From the NCBI GenBank assembly GCA_039986595.1, contig JBDWQJ010000004.1:186001-250000 (forward strand): a DNA stretch of 64,000 nucleotides, in the 5' to 3' direction. The stretch comes from Lentilitoribacter sp039986595. Lineage in GTDB: Bacteria; Pseudomonadota; Alphaproteobacteria; Rhizobiales; Rhizobiaceae. This document shows positions 36,364 to 45,022 of the stretch, piece by piece. Under the pieces are notes generated by a model. That model ran no database searches, was not told where the DNA came from, and was given only the letters and a program-made list of their open reading frames with translations. Every line of letters begins with the position of its first letter. Position 1 is the stretch's first letter. The position numbers and the translations under genes were made by a program.

Positions 36364-36433
36364 CAATTTTTACATCGACAAATCGCGCCGCGGATACAGT
36401 TGGCACTCACATTGATTTTAACAGGAGAGCGGC

Positions 36434-37612
36434 ATGGCAAAGGCCACGTCTTTATATCCAATTCTTCCAACGTCTGGTGCGACATTCACATCTGGCAAAG
36501 GTGTTTGGCTTGAAACTGATCAAGGTGAGAAATATCTCGACTTCACAGCCGGGATCGCAGTGAATTCGCTGGGACATTGCCACCCTCACCTGGTTGAAAC
36601 ACTAAAGCAGCAAGCTGAGCAGCTTTGGCACATTTCAAACTTGTTCCAAGTCACAGGACAGACAACGCTTGCCGACCGCCTAACTGCAAATACATTTGCC
36701 GACAAAGTGTTTTTCACCAATTCTGGTGTCGAAGCTATGGAATGCGCGATTAAAACAGCGCGCCACTATCATTTTGCCAATGGTGAAGCTGAACGTTTTG
36801 AAGTTATCACATTTCAAGGCGCGTTCCACGGACGTTCAACTGCGACAATTGCCGCTGGGGGGCAGGAAAAATACATTGAAGGTTTTGGGCCAAAGGCACC
36901 TGGATTCATTCAAGTGGAACTAAATGATCTTGACGCGCTCAAAGAGGCAATGACAGAAAACACAGCGGCATTACTCATCGAACCTATTCAGGGTGAAGGT
37001 GGACTACGATATGTGCCCACTGAGTTCTTAAAAGAATTGCGTGCGCTTTGTGATGAAACAGGTGTGCTTCTTATCTTTGATGAAATTCAATGCGGCGTCG
37101 GCCGGACTGGTAAATTATTCGCTCATGAGTGGTCAGGCGTAGAACCTGATATCATGGCTGTTGCAAAAGGCATTGGTGGTGGCTTCCCGCTTGGCGCGTG
37201 TCTTGCAACCGAAGAAGCTGCGCAAAGCATGGTACCAGGTACGCACGGTACAACATTTGGCGGCAATCCATTGGCGATGGCTGTTGGCAACGCTGTTTTA
37301 GATGTCGTCTTGGAAGACGGTTTTTTAGAAAACGTTCAGGACGTTGCACTATTATTAAGACAAGGGCTTGCTGAGTTAACGGACACTTATCCAGATACTA
37401 TCGAGGAGATAAGAGGCCAAGGCTTGATGATCGGCATCAAATGCAAAACGCCAAATGTCGAACTTTTGGGCGCTATGCGTGATGAAAAATTCCTCGCTGT
37501 ACCGGCAGGTGATAATGTCATCCGGCTATTGCCACCGCTCACTTTGACAAAAGATGAAGCGCGCGATGGATTATCTCGCATCAAAAACGCCCTCAAAACA
37601 ATCCAGAAATAA
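36434..37612 (+). CDS. argD: Acetylornithine aminotransferase
   Basis: A 392-residue class III PLP aminotransferase that converts N-acetylglutamate semialdehyde to N-acetylornithine in arginine synthesis. It may also serve lysine synthesis as succinyl-DAP aminotransferase. Motifs are FTAGIAVNSLGHCHPHL, VFFTNSGVEAMECAIK, the PLP-phosphate loop TTFGGNPLA, and the lysine in MAVAKGIGGGFPLGA. The start has a strong AGGAGAG site. It is followed by argF after 20 bases, confirming the arginine assignment over other class III enzymes. Confidence 0.95.
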   Translation: MAKATSLYPILPTSGATFTSGKGVWLETDQGEKYLDFTAGIAVNSLGHCHPHLVETLKQQAEQLWHISNLFQVTGQTTLADRLTANTFADKVFFTNSGVEAMECAIKTARHYHFANGEAERFEVITFQGAFHGRSTATIAAGGQEKYIEGFGPKAPGFIQVELNDLDALKEAMTENTAALLIEPIQGEGGLRYVPTEFLKELRALCDETGVLLIFDEIQCGVGRTGKLFAHEWSGVEPDIMAVAKGIGGGFPLGACLATEEAAQSMVPGTHGTTFGGNPLAMAVGNAVLDVVLEDGFLENVQDVALLLRQGLAELTDTYPDTIEEIRGQGLMIGIKCKTPNVELLGAMRDEKFLAVPAGDNVIRLLPPLTLTKDEARDGLSRIKNALKTIQK

Positions 37613-37632
37613 CTGCTTTTTAGGAAAACCCT

Positions 37633-38559
37633 ATGTCTTTAAATGATTCACATCACCACTTTTTAGACCTTGCTGAAGTCAACAAGGGTGAGCTTCGTCG
37701 CATGATTGATCATGCAAAATCAACGAAGACAAATCTGAAACAAGGGATTGAGCATAAACCATTGCAGGGTAAAGTCATGGCAATGATTTTTGAAAAGCCA
37801 TCGACACGTACTCGTGTGTCATTTGATGTGGGCATGCGCCAACTCGGCGGTGAAACGCTCTTATTATCTGGTTCTGATATGCAATTGGGCGCATCTGAGA
37901 CCGTAGCTGACACCGCACGCGTATTGTCGCGTTATGTCGATATCATCATGATTAGAACCATGGAGCATGATCGTCTTCTTGAAATGGCAGAGTATGCAAC
38001 CGTGCCAGTGATCAACGCACTCACCGATGATACCCATCCATGTCAGATTATGGCTGACGTTCAAACATATGAAGAACATCGTGGTTCTATTGAAGGGAAA
38101 ACACTTTCTTGGGTGGGCGATGGCAATAATGTCACTCATTCATTGATGGAAGGCGCTGCACAGTTCGGGTATTCGATGAACATCGGTACTCCAGAAGGTT
38201 CAGAACCTGAACAACGTTATGTTGAATGGGCACGCAAAAACGGTGCGACGATTAACTTGGCGCATGAAGCTGAGGTAACCGTTAAAGACACAGATTGTGT
38301 GATTACAGATAAATGGGTCTCGATGAACCAAGAGCATAAGGCCCGAGGTCACAATGTATTCCAACCGTTCCAAGTTAATGCAGAACTTATGGCTCAAGCC
38401 AAGTCTGATGCATTGTTCATGCACTGTCTTCCTGCCAAACGTGGCGAGGATGTTACTGATGAAGTGATTGACGGTCCACAATCAGTGGTATTTGATGAAG
38501 CTGAGAACAGAATGCACGCTCAAAAAGCTATTATTGAATGGTGCTTAGGCGCGCTTTAA
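37633..38559 (+). CDS. argF: Ornithine carbamoyltransferase
   Basis: A 308-residue transcarbamylase that makes citrulline from ornithine and carbamoyl phosphate. The carbamoyl phosphate motif is EKPSTRTRVSFDVG, followed by HPCQIMADVQTYEEH, the ornithine region DKWVSMNQE (variant of the SMG loop) and MHCLPAKRGEDVTDEV with the catalytic Cys. Length fits the biosynthetic trimeric enzymes. It is in an operon with argD upstream and hslO downstream (96 bases), an arrangement common in Hyphomicrobiales. Confidence 0.96.
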   Translation: MSLNDSHHHFLDLAEVNKGELRRMIDHAKSTKTNLKQGIEHKPLQGKVMAMIFEKPSTRTRVSFDVGMRQLGGETLLLSGSDMQLGASETVADTARVLSRYVDIIMIRTMEHDRLLEMAEYATVPVINALTDDTHPCQIMADVQTYEEHRGSIEGKTLSWVGDGNNVTHSLMEGAAQFGYSMNIGTPEGSEPEQRYVEWARKNGATINLAHEAEVTVKDTDCVITDKWVSMNQEHKARGHNVFQPFQVNAELMAQAKSDALFMHCLPAKRGEDVTDEVIDGPQSVVFDEAENRMHAQKAIIEWCLGAL

Positions 38560-38655
38560 AGTCAGCGCAAACATTCTAGCTATTGAAATTTGTGTTCGGT
38601 GGGACCAAATGCAAAACTGCATAAATTAAACCACCCCAAATATTGAGTATTGACT

Positions 38656-39645
38656 ATGGACGCATTTGAAACCGCGCATGACATAAAGCTTTCTGGCGAT
38701 GATCACGTTATTCCTTTTCAGGTTGAAGGGTTAGACGTCCGCGGCAGAGCCGTTCAGCTTGGACCAATGTTGGATCAAATTTTGACCCGCCACACATATC
38801 CAGAACCTGTCGCACAGCTTTTGGCCGAAGGAATTGTTCTAACTGTTTTGCTGGGAACGTCGCTTAAGTTTAAGGGGCGCTTAATCCTTCAAACTAAGGG
38901 TGATGGTCCGGTTGAATTGCTCGTTGTTGATTTCAAGGCGCCAGCATCTGTGCGCGCTTATGCACAGTTTGATCAGGAAAAACTCGATCAAGCGATTAAA
39001 GATGGTAGTAGCCTGCCACATCAATTACTTGGTAAAGGCGTACTTGCATTTACCATTGATCAAGGCGCAAATATGCAACGTTACCAAGGCATTGTCGAGA
39101 TGAAAGGCGATACGCTTTCTCAGATGGCAGAGTCTTATTTCAAACAGTCTGAGCAAATTCCGACAAGCATAAAATTGAGCGTGGCGGAACTAATAGCCAA
39201 AGACGAGGATGGAAAGTCTGAACATCAATGGCGTGCTGGTGGCATTTTAATCCAGTTCTTGCCGCATGCGAGTGATCGTATGAGCCAAGCTGATTTGCCC
39301 GGTGGCGATTTACCCGATGGGGTCAAAGAAGAGACCGCGGATGAAGATGATGCATGGACTGAGGCAAAAGTTCTGGTTGAAACCGTCAGTGCAAGCGAAT
39401 TGACCGATCCGCAGGTTGGAAGCGAACGTTTGCTCTATCGCTTATTTCATGAGCGCGGCGTTCGAATTTTCGAAGCTGGGCCGGTTCGTGATGAATGCAG
39501 TTGCTCGCGCGATCATCTATTTGGTGTTTTATCTCGTATGGATAAGGAAGAGTTGGTAGACACTTTCACAGACGGCAAGATTGAGATCGCATGTGAATTT
39601 TGTTCTACACAACACCAATTTAAGCAATCTGAATTTGATTTATGA
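38656..39645 (+). CDS. hslO: Hsp33, redox-regulated holdase chaperone
   Basis: Hsp33 is a cytoplasmic chaperone activated by oxidative unfolding. The 329-residue protein has the N-terminal substrate-binding domain (VEGLDVRGRAVQLGPMLDQI) and the C-terminal zinc switch with four cysteines, CSC in DECSCSRDHL and CEFC in IACEFCSTQ, arranged as CxC-x27-29-CxxC. An acidic insertion near residues 225-240 (KEETADEDDAWTEA) is as in alphaproteobacterial members. The ATG at 38656 is preferred over an in-frame TTG six bases earlier. A GC-rich hairpin follows the stop. Confidence 0.94.
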   Translation: MDAFETAHDIKLSGDDHVIPFQVEGLDVRGRAVQLGPMLDQILTRHTYPEPVAQLLAEGIVLTVLLGTSLKFKGRLILQTKGDGPVELLVVDFKAPASVRAYAQFDQEKLDQAIKDGSSLPHQLLGKGVLAFTIDQGANMQRYQGIVEMKGDTLSQMAESYFKQSEQIPTSIKLSVAELIAKDEDGKSEHQWRAGGILIQFLPHASDRMSQADLPGGDLPDGVKEETADEDDAWTEAKVLVETVSASELTDPQVGSERLLYRLFHERGVRIFEAGPVRDECSCSRDHLFGVLSRMDKEELVDTFTDGKIEIACEFCSTQHQFKQSEFDL

Positions 39646-39654
39646 CTTTGAGCT

Positions 39655-39670
39655 GAGGGTGAAAACCCTC
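39655..39670 (+). terminator. Hairpin after hslO
   Basis: GAGGGT and ACCCTC (39655-39660, 39665-39670) form a 6-bp stem around the GAAA tetraloop, 10 bases past the hslO stop. No T run follows, so it may be a weak or factor-dependent terminator, or an RNA-stabilising element. Confidence 0.45.
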
Positions 39671-39753
39671 TCATTACCAAAAATTACAAAACATTTATTT
39701 GCAATTTAAAGGCATCAATGAGCATAATTAATTCGCATAAGTGAGTGTGAGAC

Positions 39754-41358
39754 ATGCTAGAAAAATCCGATCCAGAACGCGGGCCAGAACTTGGCCCAGA
39801 ACAGGTGACAGAAAACGTAGTTGAACTTGATCAACCAAACGTTACACCTATCAGTGAAACGCCAAAAACTGATGAGGCACCTGCTGCACCAAATCCTAAA
39901 AATAAGCGCACATGGGGATATCGTATTATGATGTTTGCGCGTGCTATTTTCCAATTCGTTCTCATGATTGGGGTTTTAGCTGGCGCTTATACACTCATGG
40001 ACAGATTGGTGAACTCACGCGAGGAGCCAACAAAACGGCCATTCCGTGAGGCAACCTTTACAGTTGATTCAATGGCAGCTGTTCAAGCAGCGCATCGCCC
40101 AAGTTTTTTGGTTTATGGGCAGGTTGAAACGGCGCGCGACGTTGAACTTCGCCCTTTAGTGAGTGGCGAGATCATCGCGGTTAACGATAACCTTACAGCT
40201 GGAATGCGCGTTGAGGAAGGTGATCTTTTAGTTTCAATTGATCCTTTTAATTATGAAGGCGCAATACGAGAAGCCAAAGCCAATTTATTACAAGTGCAGG
40301 CAAGCGTCCGAGAGATCGACGCGCGTTTAGCATCGGAAAATGATCAATTGACTTCTGCTCAAGATCAGCTGGAACTCGCGCGCGCAGATTTAGAACGTGC
40401 CCAATCGCTTGCAGCATCGGGTACTTTAACCAACAAGCAAGTTGATGATCGGGTGCTGCTTGTTTCACAACGCAGCCAATCCGTTAGCCAAAGACGTAAT
40501 AATATCATTATCAATGAAGCGCAAAAGGAACAGCAGCTAGCCAATATTGAGCGGCTGGAATGGAAGCTTAGCGAAGCTGAACGTCAGCTTGAAAACACCA
40601 AACTTTACGCACCATTTAGCGGTGTTGTATCAAATGCAAATGCAGAACCTGGCCGTTCGGTCGGAAGCAATGATGTCTTAGTCTCTATCTATGACGACAG
40701 CCAATTAGAGAGCCGCTTTACGCTCACCAATGCTCAATATGGCCGGATGGCAACAGATAGCGATCCGCTGATTGGTCGCGAAGTTGAAATCATCTGGACG
40801 ATTGGCACTGTGAGTTACTCCTATAAGGGCGAAATTGATCGCATCGGCGCAACAGTTGCAGCAGAACGCGGGGGTGTCGAAGTTGTTGCCCGGATCAAGC
40901 CTGAGGATCATGCCGCTCAAATTCGCCCCGGCGCATTTGTCGAAATTTTAGTTCCGGACCGCGCCTATAATGATGCAATAAAAGTGCCTGAAACCTCAAT
41001 TTACGACCAAACTCATGTATTTATCATCGAAGAAGGTCAGCTTGTTCGCAAAGACATTGAAATCTTAGCCTTCGATGGCAGTAGCGCGATTATCATGGGC
41101 AAGGGTGAAAGTGCATTAAACTCAGGCGATAAAATCCTCACCACTCGACTGACCGAAGCTACAGAGGGTGCGCGCGTGCGTGCGCCGGGAAAAGCAGAAC
41201 CGCGTCAAACCAGAGCAGGACAACGTCCTGAAGGTGCTGGGCAGCGTCCAAATGGTGCTGGGCAGCGTCAAGGTGGCGAGAGAGAACGCCCCGGTGGCAC
41301 AAGTGGCACGGGTAGCGAAAGACAAAGACCAAACGCAAACAATAATTCTGAGGGTTAA
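39754..41358 (+). CDS. RND efflux periplasmic adaptor (membrane fusion protein)
   Basis: A 534-residue HlyD/AcrA-type adaptor anchored by one N-terminal transmembrane helix (MMFARAIFQFVLMIGVLAGAY, about 51-71). The first lipoyl half lies near SGEIIAVNDNLTAGMRVEEGDLLVS, followed by a long coiled coil (about 170-275) with LERAQSLAASGTLTNKQVDD. The second lipoyl half is NTKLYAPFSGVVSNANAEPGRSV, and beta-barrel and membrane-proximal domains follow. The last 50 residues are a low-complexity Gly/Gln/Arg/Pro tail with GAGQRP-type repeats. It is longer than usual (about 380) because of the N-terminal extension and tail. The permease gene starts 3 bases downstream. Confidence 0.92.
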   Translation: MLEKSDPERGPELGPEQVTENVVELDQPNVTPISETPKTDEAPAAPNPKNKRTWGYRIMMFARAIFQFVLMIGVLAGAYTLMDRLVNSREEPTKRPFREATFTVDSMAAVQAAHRPSFLVYGQVETARDVELRPLVSGEIIAVNDNLTAGMRVEEGDLLVSIDPFNYEGAIREAKANLLQVQASVREIDARLASENDQLTSAQDQLELARADLERAQSLAASGTLTNKQVDDRVLLVSQRSQSVSQRRNNIIINEAQKEQQLANIERLEWKLSEAERQLENTKLYAPFSGVVSNANAEPGRSVGSNDVLVSIYDDSQLESRFTLTNAQYGRMATDSDPLIGREVEIIWTIGTVSYSYKGEIDRIGATVAAERGGVEVVARIKPEDHAAQIRPGAFVEILVPDRAYNDAIKVPETSIYDQTHVFIIEEGQLVRKDIEILAFDGSSAIIMGKGESALNSGDKILTTRLTEATEGARVRAPGKAEPRQTRAGQRPEGAGQRPNGAGQRQGGERERPGGTSGTGSERQRPNANNNSEG

Positions 41359-41361
41359 GTC

Positions 41362-44300
41362 ATGAACGATACTTCCAGAATGGAGCAAGTACGCAGTGGT
41401 TGGGCTGGCTTGATTAGCACCTTTGTGCGTCATCCAAATGCAGCCAACTTGCTGATGGTTTTGATGATCATTTTTGGCGCCTTTGCGATTGCAAAAATCA
41501 ACACCCAGTTTTTTCCAACTGTTGATCGTCCAACAATTGGTGTGATCATTCCATGGTCTGGCGCGAGTGCGCAGGATGTTGAGGTCAATGTTCTAGCAGT
41601 TGCAGAACCAGAATTACGCTTCATCAATGGCGTTGATAAAATGACATCAACGGCTTCTGAAGGAAACGGTGCGATCACCTTGGAATTTTCTGAGGGAACC
41701 GATATGCAGCAAGCGCTCGCAGATGTGGAAGCTGCTGCTAAATCAATCAGTAACCTACCGGAAGATGCGGAGACACCAACCGTTAGCCGCTCTCAATTCT
41801 TTGATGCCGTTGCGCGTTTGTCTGTGGGTGGTACAGCCTCTGAGAAAACAAAACGTGATTGGGCAAAACGCATCCGTGATGATCTGATTGATCGCGGAAT
41901 TGATAAGATTAATTTCACTGGTTTGAGATCCCCAGAAATTGAAGTATCTATTCCAGAGCGTGAATTAAGGCGCTTGTCGATGACAGTTTCTGAGGTGTCC
42001 AACATCATCACAAGCAACAGTCGCGACCTGCCTTCAGGCAATGTGGAAGGTGACATTGAACGCCAATTGCGCGCTTTAGCGAATGCTCGTGATACTAAAT
42101 CAATTGGCAATGTTGAGGTCAAATCCTTCCCCACTGGTGAGAAGATTAAACTCAATGATATTGCCAGTATTGATGAAACTTTTGACGATAGCGAAACACA
42201 AGGCTTAAGCAGTAACGTGGCCGCGATTGAGCTTGATGTTCGCCGTGCACCGACTGCAGACACACTTCAAACAGCGTCAATTTTGTTTGATTATATTGAA
42301 GAAATAACACCTCAATTACCAAGCAATATTGAACTTTCAACTTATCGAGTTTCCGCTGACGCGTTATCAGAACGTATTCTTCTTTTGGTGAAAAATGCGC
42401 TTGGTGGCTTGGTTATTGTTGTCTTGATGCTGTTTATCTTTCTCAATGCACGCATTGCCTTTTGGGTAGCTGCGGGTATTCCAATTGCGCTATTGGCAAC
42501 TGTCGGGATCATGTTATTGATCGGGCAGACAATCAACATGATTACACTGTTTGCTCTTATCATGATGCTGGGGATCATTGTGGATGATGCCATTGTGGTG
42601 GGTGAACATACCAACACGCGTCTCGAAATGGGCGACGATAACATTTCAGCTGCCGAAAATGGTGTGGGCATGATGATGACACCTGTCATGGCAGCCATGC
42701 TAACAACACTTGCAGCTTTTAGCCCTATATTGCTGATAAATGATACTATTGGGCAAATCATGGGTGTGCTGCCCTATGTGGTTGTGGCGGTTTTGATCGC
42801 CAGCTTGGTTGAGTGTTTCTTTATTCTCCCTGGCCATTTGGCGCATTCTTTAAGACCTAACAATGCTAAACGTTGGTCCTACTGGCGGCAGTTTTTTATC
42901 GCTCTGATATTCACGTTATCAGCGGCATCGATATTAAACCGATTGAGCATTACCTATGGTGGCGGTGAAAACGCCTCTCCGCTTGCTTGGATATTTGATC
43001 AACCCGTTTATGTACGAGCGTCAATCTCTGCACTTGTGGCGATCTGTTTAGCGACAATCATTGAGTATATTTTCCTCAAGCTTTTAAGACCTGTTATCTC
43101 GATTATGATCTTAAGCTTGATATTTATTATCGGTTCTAACATCTATCATCTTTCAACTGATCCTTCGGTTGAGATTGAAGGAACGCGTGCATTCATTGGT
43201 GCTCTCATATCATTGCCGCCGATGAAATATATCATAGGCTCGTTTATTGCCGCCAGTCTCCTAGCCGCGTTCACCGAGATTAAAATTTGGCGGTCATCGT
43301 TAAAGATGACGACTGAGGAAAAAGCAGCATTACAAGATCAAGAAGGTTGGTTCCGCCGCAATTTCGATCAAGGTTTTGGCTGGTTCCGCGACAATCCCGT
43401 ACAGTTCTTAGTAAAACTATCTTACAATTGGCGATATGTCACAATCGCTTTTTCACTGGGACTTATCATGGTGCTTGCGGTTGGGTTGATCCGCAGTGGC
43501 AAGGTCGAATTCGTATTTTTCCCGTCACCTGAGGCTGAAAATATCACAGGGATTGTGGTCTTTAACGCTGGCCTTCCGGAAGAGAGCGCCAAACAGGCTA
43601 TTCTCGCCTATGAAAAGACACTTCATGATATTGATGAAAAACTAACTGACGAAAATGAAGAACTCGTCAGTGCGATTTTCACCACCTATGGAGCGTCCAA
43701 CCGAAACGGTGCCGTGCAAGCACGTATACAAGTTCAGCTAACGGCATCAGAATTTAGATCTGTAAGAACCAACGATATTGTCAGCGCTTGGCGAAGTGGT
43801 GTGCCACGCATTGCTGGCGTTACACGTTTTTCAGTCGCCCAGTCGCGTGGTGGACCTCCAGGCCGTGACATTGAAGTTCGCTTGCAAGGCGATAGCTCAG
43901 AGCAGCTTAAGGCTGCGGCCAACGATGTGACCGAACTTGTTTCAACAATTGCAGGCGTTTCCGGGGTTGAAGATAACTTGCCTTACGGAAAACCAGAACT
44001 TGTGATGGAGTTAACCCCGTTTGGTTCAGCACTTGGATTTACAATCGATGGTGTGGGACGCCAAATTCGCAACTCATTTGAGGGCAGTATCCCGTTTAGA
44101 TTTGCCCGTGGTGATGATGAAGTCACCGTGCGTGTTAACGCGGTTCAGCGTGAAGATGGCATGGCCGCATTGCGCAATCTCACCGTTAAAAGTAACTCAG
44201 GGGAATTCGTTCCATTAACTGAAATCGTCACATTAAGTGAACGACAAGGATTTGCCTCGATCCGCCGACGCAATGGTAAAACAACCATCTCCGTATCAGG

Positions 44301-45006
44301 TGATATTGATGATGAGGTATCAACGACCGATAAAGTGACCGAGACGCTACTTGCTGGCGGTGAACTTGCCGCAATTACTGCAAAACATGATGTGACATTT
44401 AGCTTTGGTGGACGATCAGAAGAACAACGAAATGCATTTGCTGATCTGCGACTTGGCGCGATTATTGCCGTTGCTGTCATCTATATCATTCTTGCATGGT
44501 TCTTCGGTAGTTACTGGAGCCCCATTGCCGTTATGCTCATCATTCCGTTTGGTATTGTCGGCGCAGTGTTTGGACATTGGATCATGGGCTTTAAGCTCAC
44601 CATACTGTCATTTATTGGCTTATTGGGGTTATCTGGCATTCTGGTCAATGATTCCATTATCCTCGTTGCACGGCTGAATGAGCGCATAAAACAAGGCAAT
44701 GATTTCGCCCAAGCTGCGATTGGTGCAAGTCTTGATCGATTACGCGCGGTCATGCTGACATCGCTAACAACAATTGGTGGATTGTTACCGCTGTTATTTG
44801 AAACAAGTCGACAGGCGCAATTCTTGTTGCCGATGGCCATCACCATTGTATTTGGCTTGGCTCTATCAACGTTCTTGGTGTTGTTCTTAGTTCCAGCACT
44901 TGTCGGTGTTGGCAATGACATTCGCCGAACACTGGTGGCCATTTTTGGTCAGATCCGCGAGCGACGCAACGCGCCCTCAAATCCATCAACGACACCTGCA
45001 GAATAA
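41362..45006 (+). CDS. RND efflux permease with enlarged central membrane region
   Basis: A 1214-residue inner-membrane proton-driven exporter of the AcrB/HAE-type RND family. TM1 precedes FPTVDRPTIGVIIPWSGAS. The proton-relay region in TM4 is IMMLGIIVDDAIVVGEHTN, and TM11-like GLLGLSGILVNDSIILVARLNE is the matching segment of the second half. The usual length is about 1030-1050. The surplus lies between the LPGHLAHSL segment (about 490) and the FDQGFGWFRDNP segment (about 660), where residues 505-645 hold about four extra hydrophobic helices. It is coupled to its adaptor gene; no outer-membrane partner is adjacent, though a TolC-like gene lies at 19-20.7 kb. Substrates are unknown. Confidence 0.92.
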   Translation: MNDTSRMEQVRSGWAGLISTFVRHPNAANLLMVLMIIFGAFAIAKINTQFFPTVDRPTIGVIIPWSGASAQDVEVNVLAVAEPELRFINGVDKMTSTASEGNGAITLEFSEGTDMQQALADVEAAAKSISNLPEDAETPTVSRSQFFDAVARLSVGGTASEKTKRDWAKRIRDDLIDRGIDKINFTGLRSPEIEVSIPERELRRLSMTVSEVSNIITSNSRDLPSGNVEGDIERQLRALANARDTKSIGNVEVKSFPTGEKIKLNDIASIDETFDDSETQGLSSNVAAIELDVRRAPTADTLQTASILFDYIEEITPQLPSNIELSTYRVSADALSERILLLVKNALGGLVIVVLMLFIFLNARIAFWVAAGIPIALLATVGIMLLIGQTINMITLFALIMMLGIIVDDAIVVGEHTNTRLEMGDDNISAAENGVGMMMTPVMAAMLTTLAAFSPILLINDTIGQIMGVLPYVVVAVLIASLVECFFILPGHLAHSLRPNNAKRWSYWRQFFIALIFTLSAASILNRLSITYGGGENASPLAWIFDQPVYVRASISALVAICLATIIEYIFLKLLRPVISIMILSLIFIIGSNIYHLSTDPSVEIEGTRAFIGALISLPPMKYIIGSFIAASLLAAFTEIKIWRSSLKMTTEEKAALQDQEGWFRRNFDQGFGWFRDNPVQFLVKLSYNWRYVTIAFSLGLIMVLAVGLIRSGKVEFVFFPSPEAENITGIVVFNAGLPEESAKQAILAYEKTLHDIDEKLTDENEELVSAIFTTYGASNRNGAVQARIQVQLTASEFRSVRTNDIVSAWRSGVPRIAGVTRFSVAQSRGGPPGRDIEVRLQGDSSEQLKAAANDVTELVSTIAGVSGVEDNLPYGKPELVMELTPFGSALGFTIDGVGRQIRNSFEGSIPFRFARGDDEVTVRVNAVQREDGMAALRNLTVKSNSGEFVPLTEIVTLSERQGFASIRRRNGKTTISVSGDIDDEVSTTDKVTETLLAGGELAAITAKHDVTFSFGGRSEEQRNAFADLRLGAIIAVAVIYIILAWFFGSYWSPIAVMLIIPFGIVGAVFGHWIMGFKLTILSFIGLLGLSGILVNDSIILVARLNERIKQGNDFAQAAIGASLDRLRAVMLTSLTTIGGLLPLLFETSRQAQFLLPMAITIVFGLALSTFLVLFLVPALVGVGNDIRRTLVAIFGQIRERRNAPSNPSTTPAE

Positions 45007-45022
45007 AATCTAAGCTTCACGA

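Larger units (their letters stand above)
36043..36433. other. Divergent regulatory region between gcrA and argD
   Basis: About 390 bases without a gene. It holds two GANTC sites (36072-36076 and 36204-36208), a sigma70-type promoter for the plus strand, and a short terminator-like hairpin 70 bases before argD; the last two are listed separately. The argD ribosome-binding site is AGGAGAG at 36422-36428. Confidence 0.5.
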
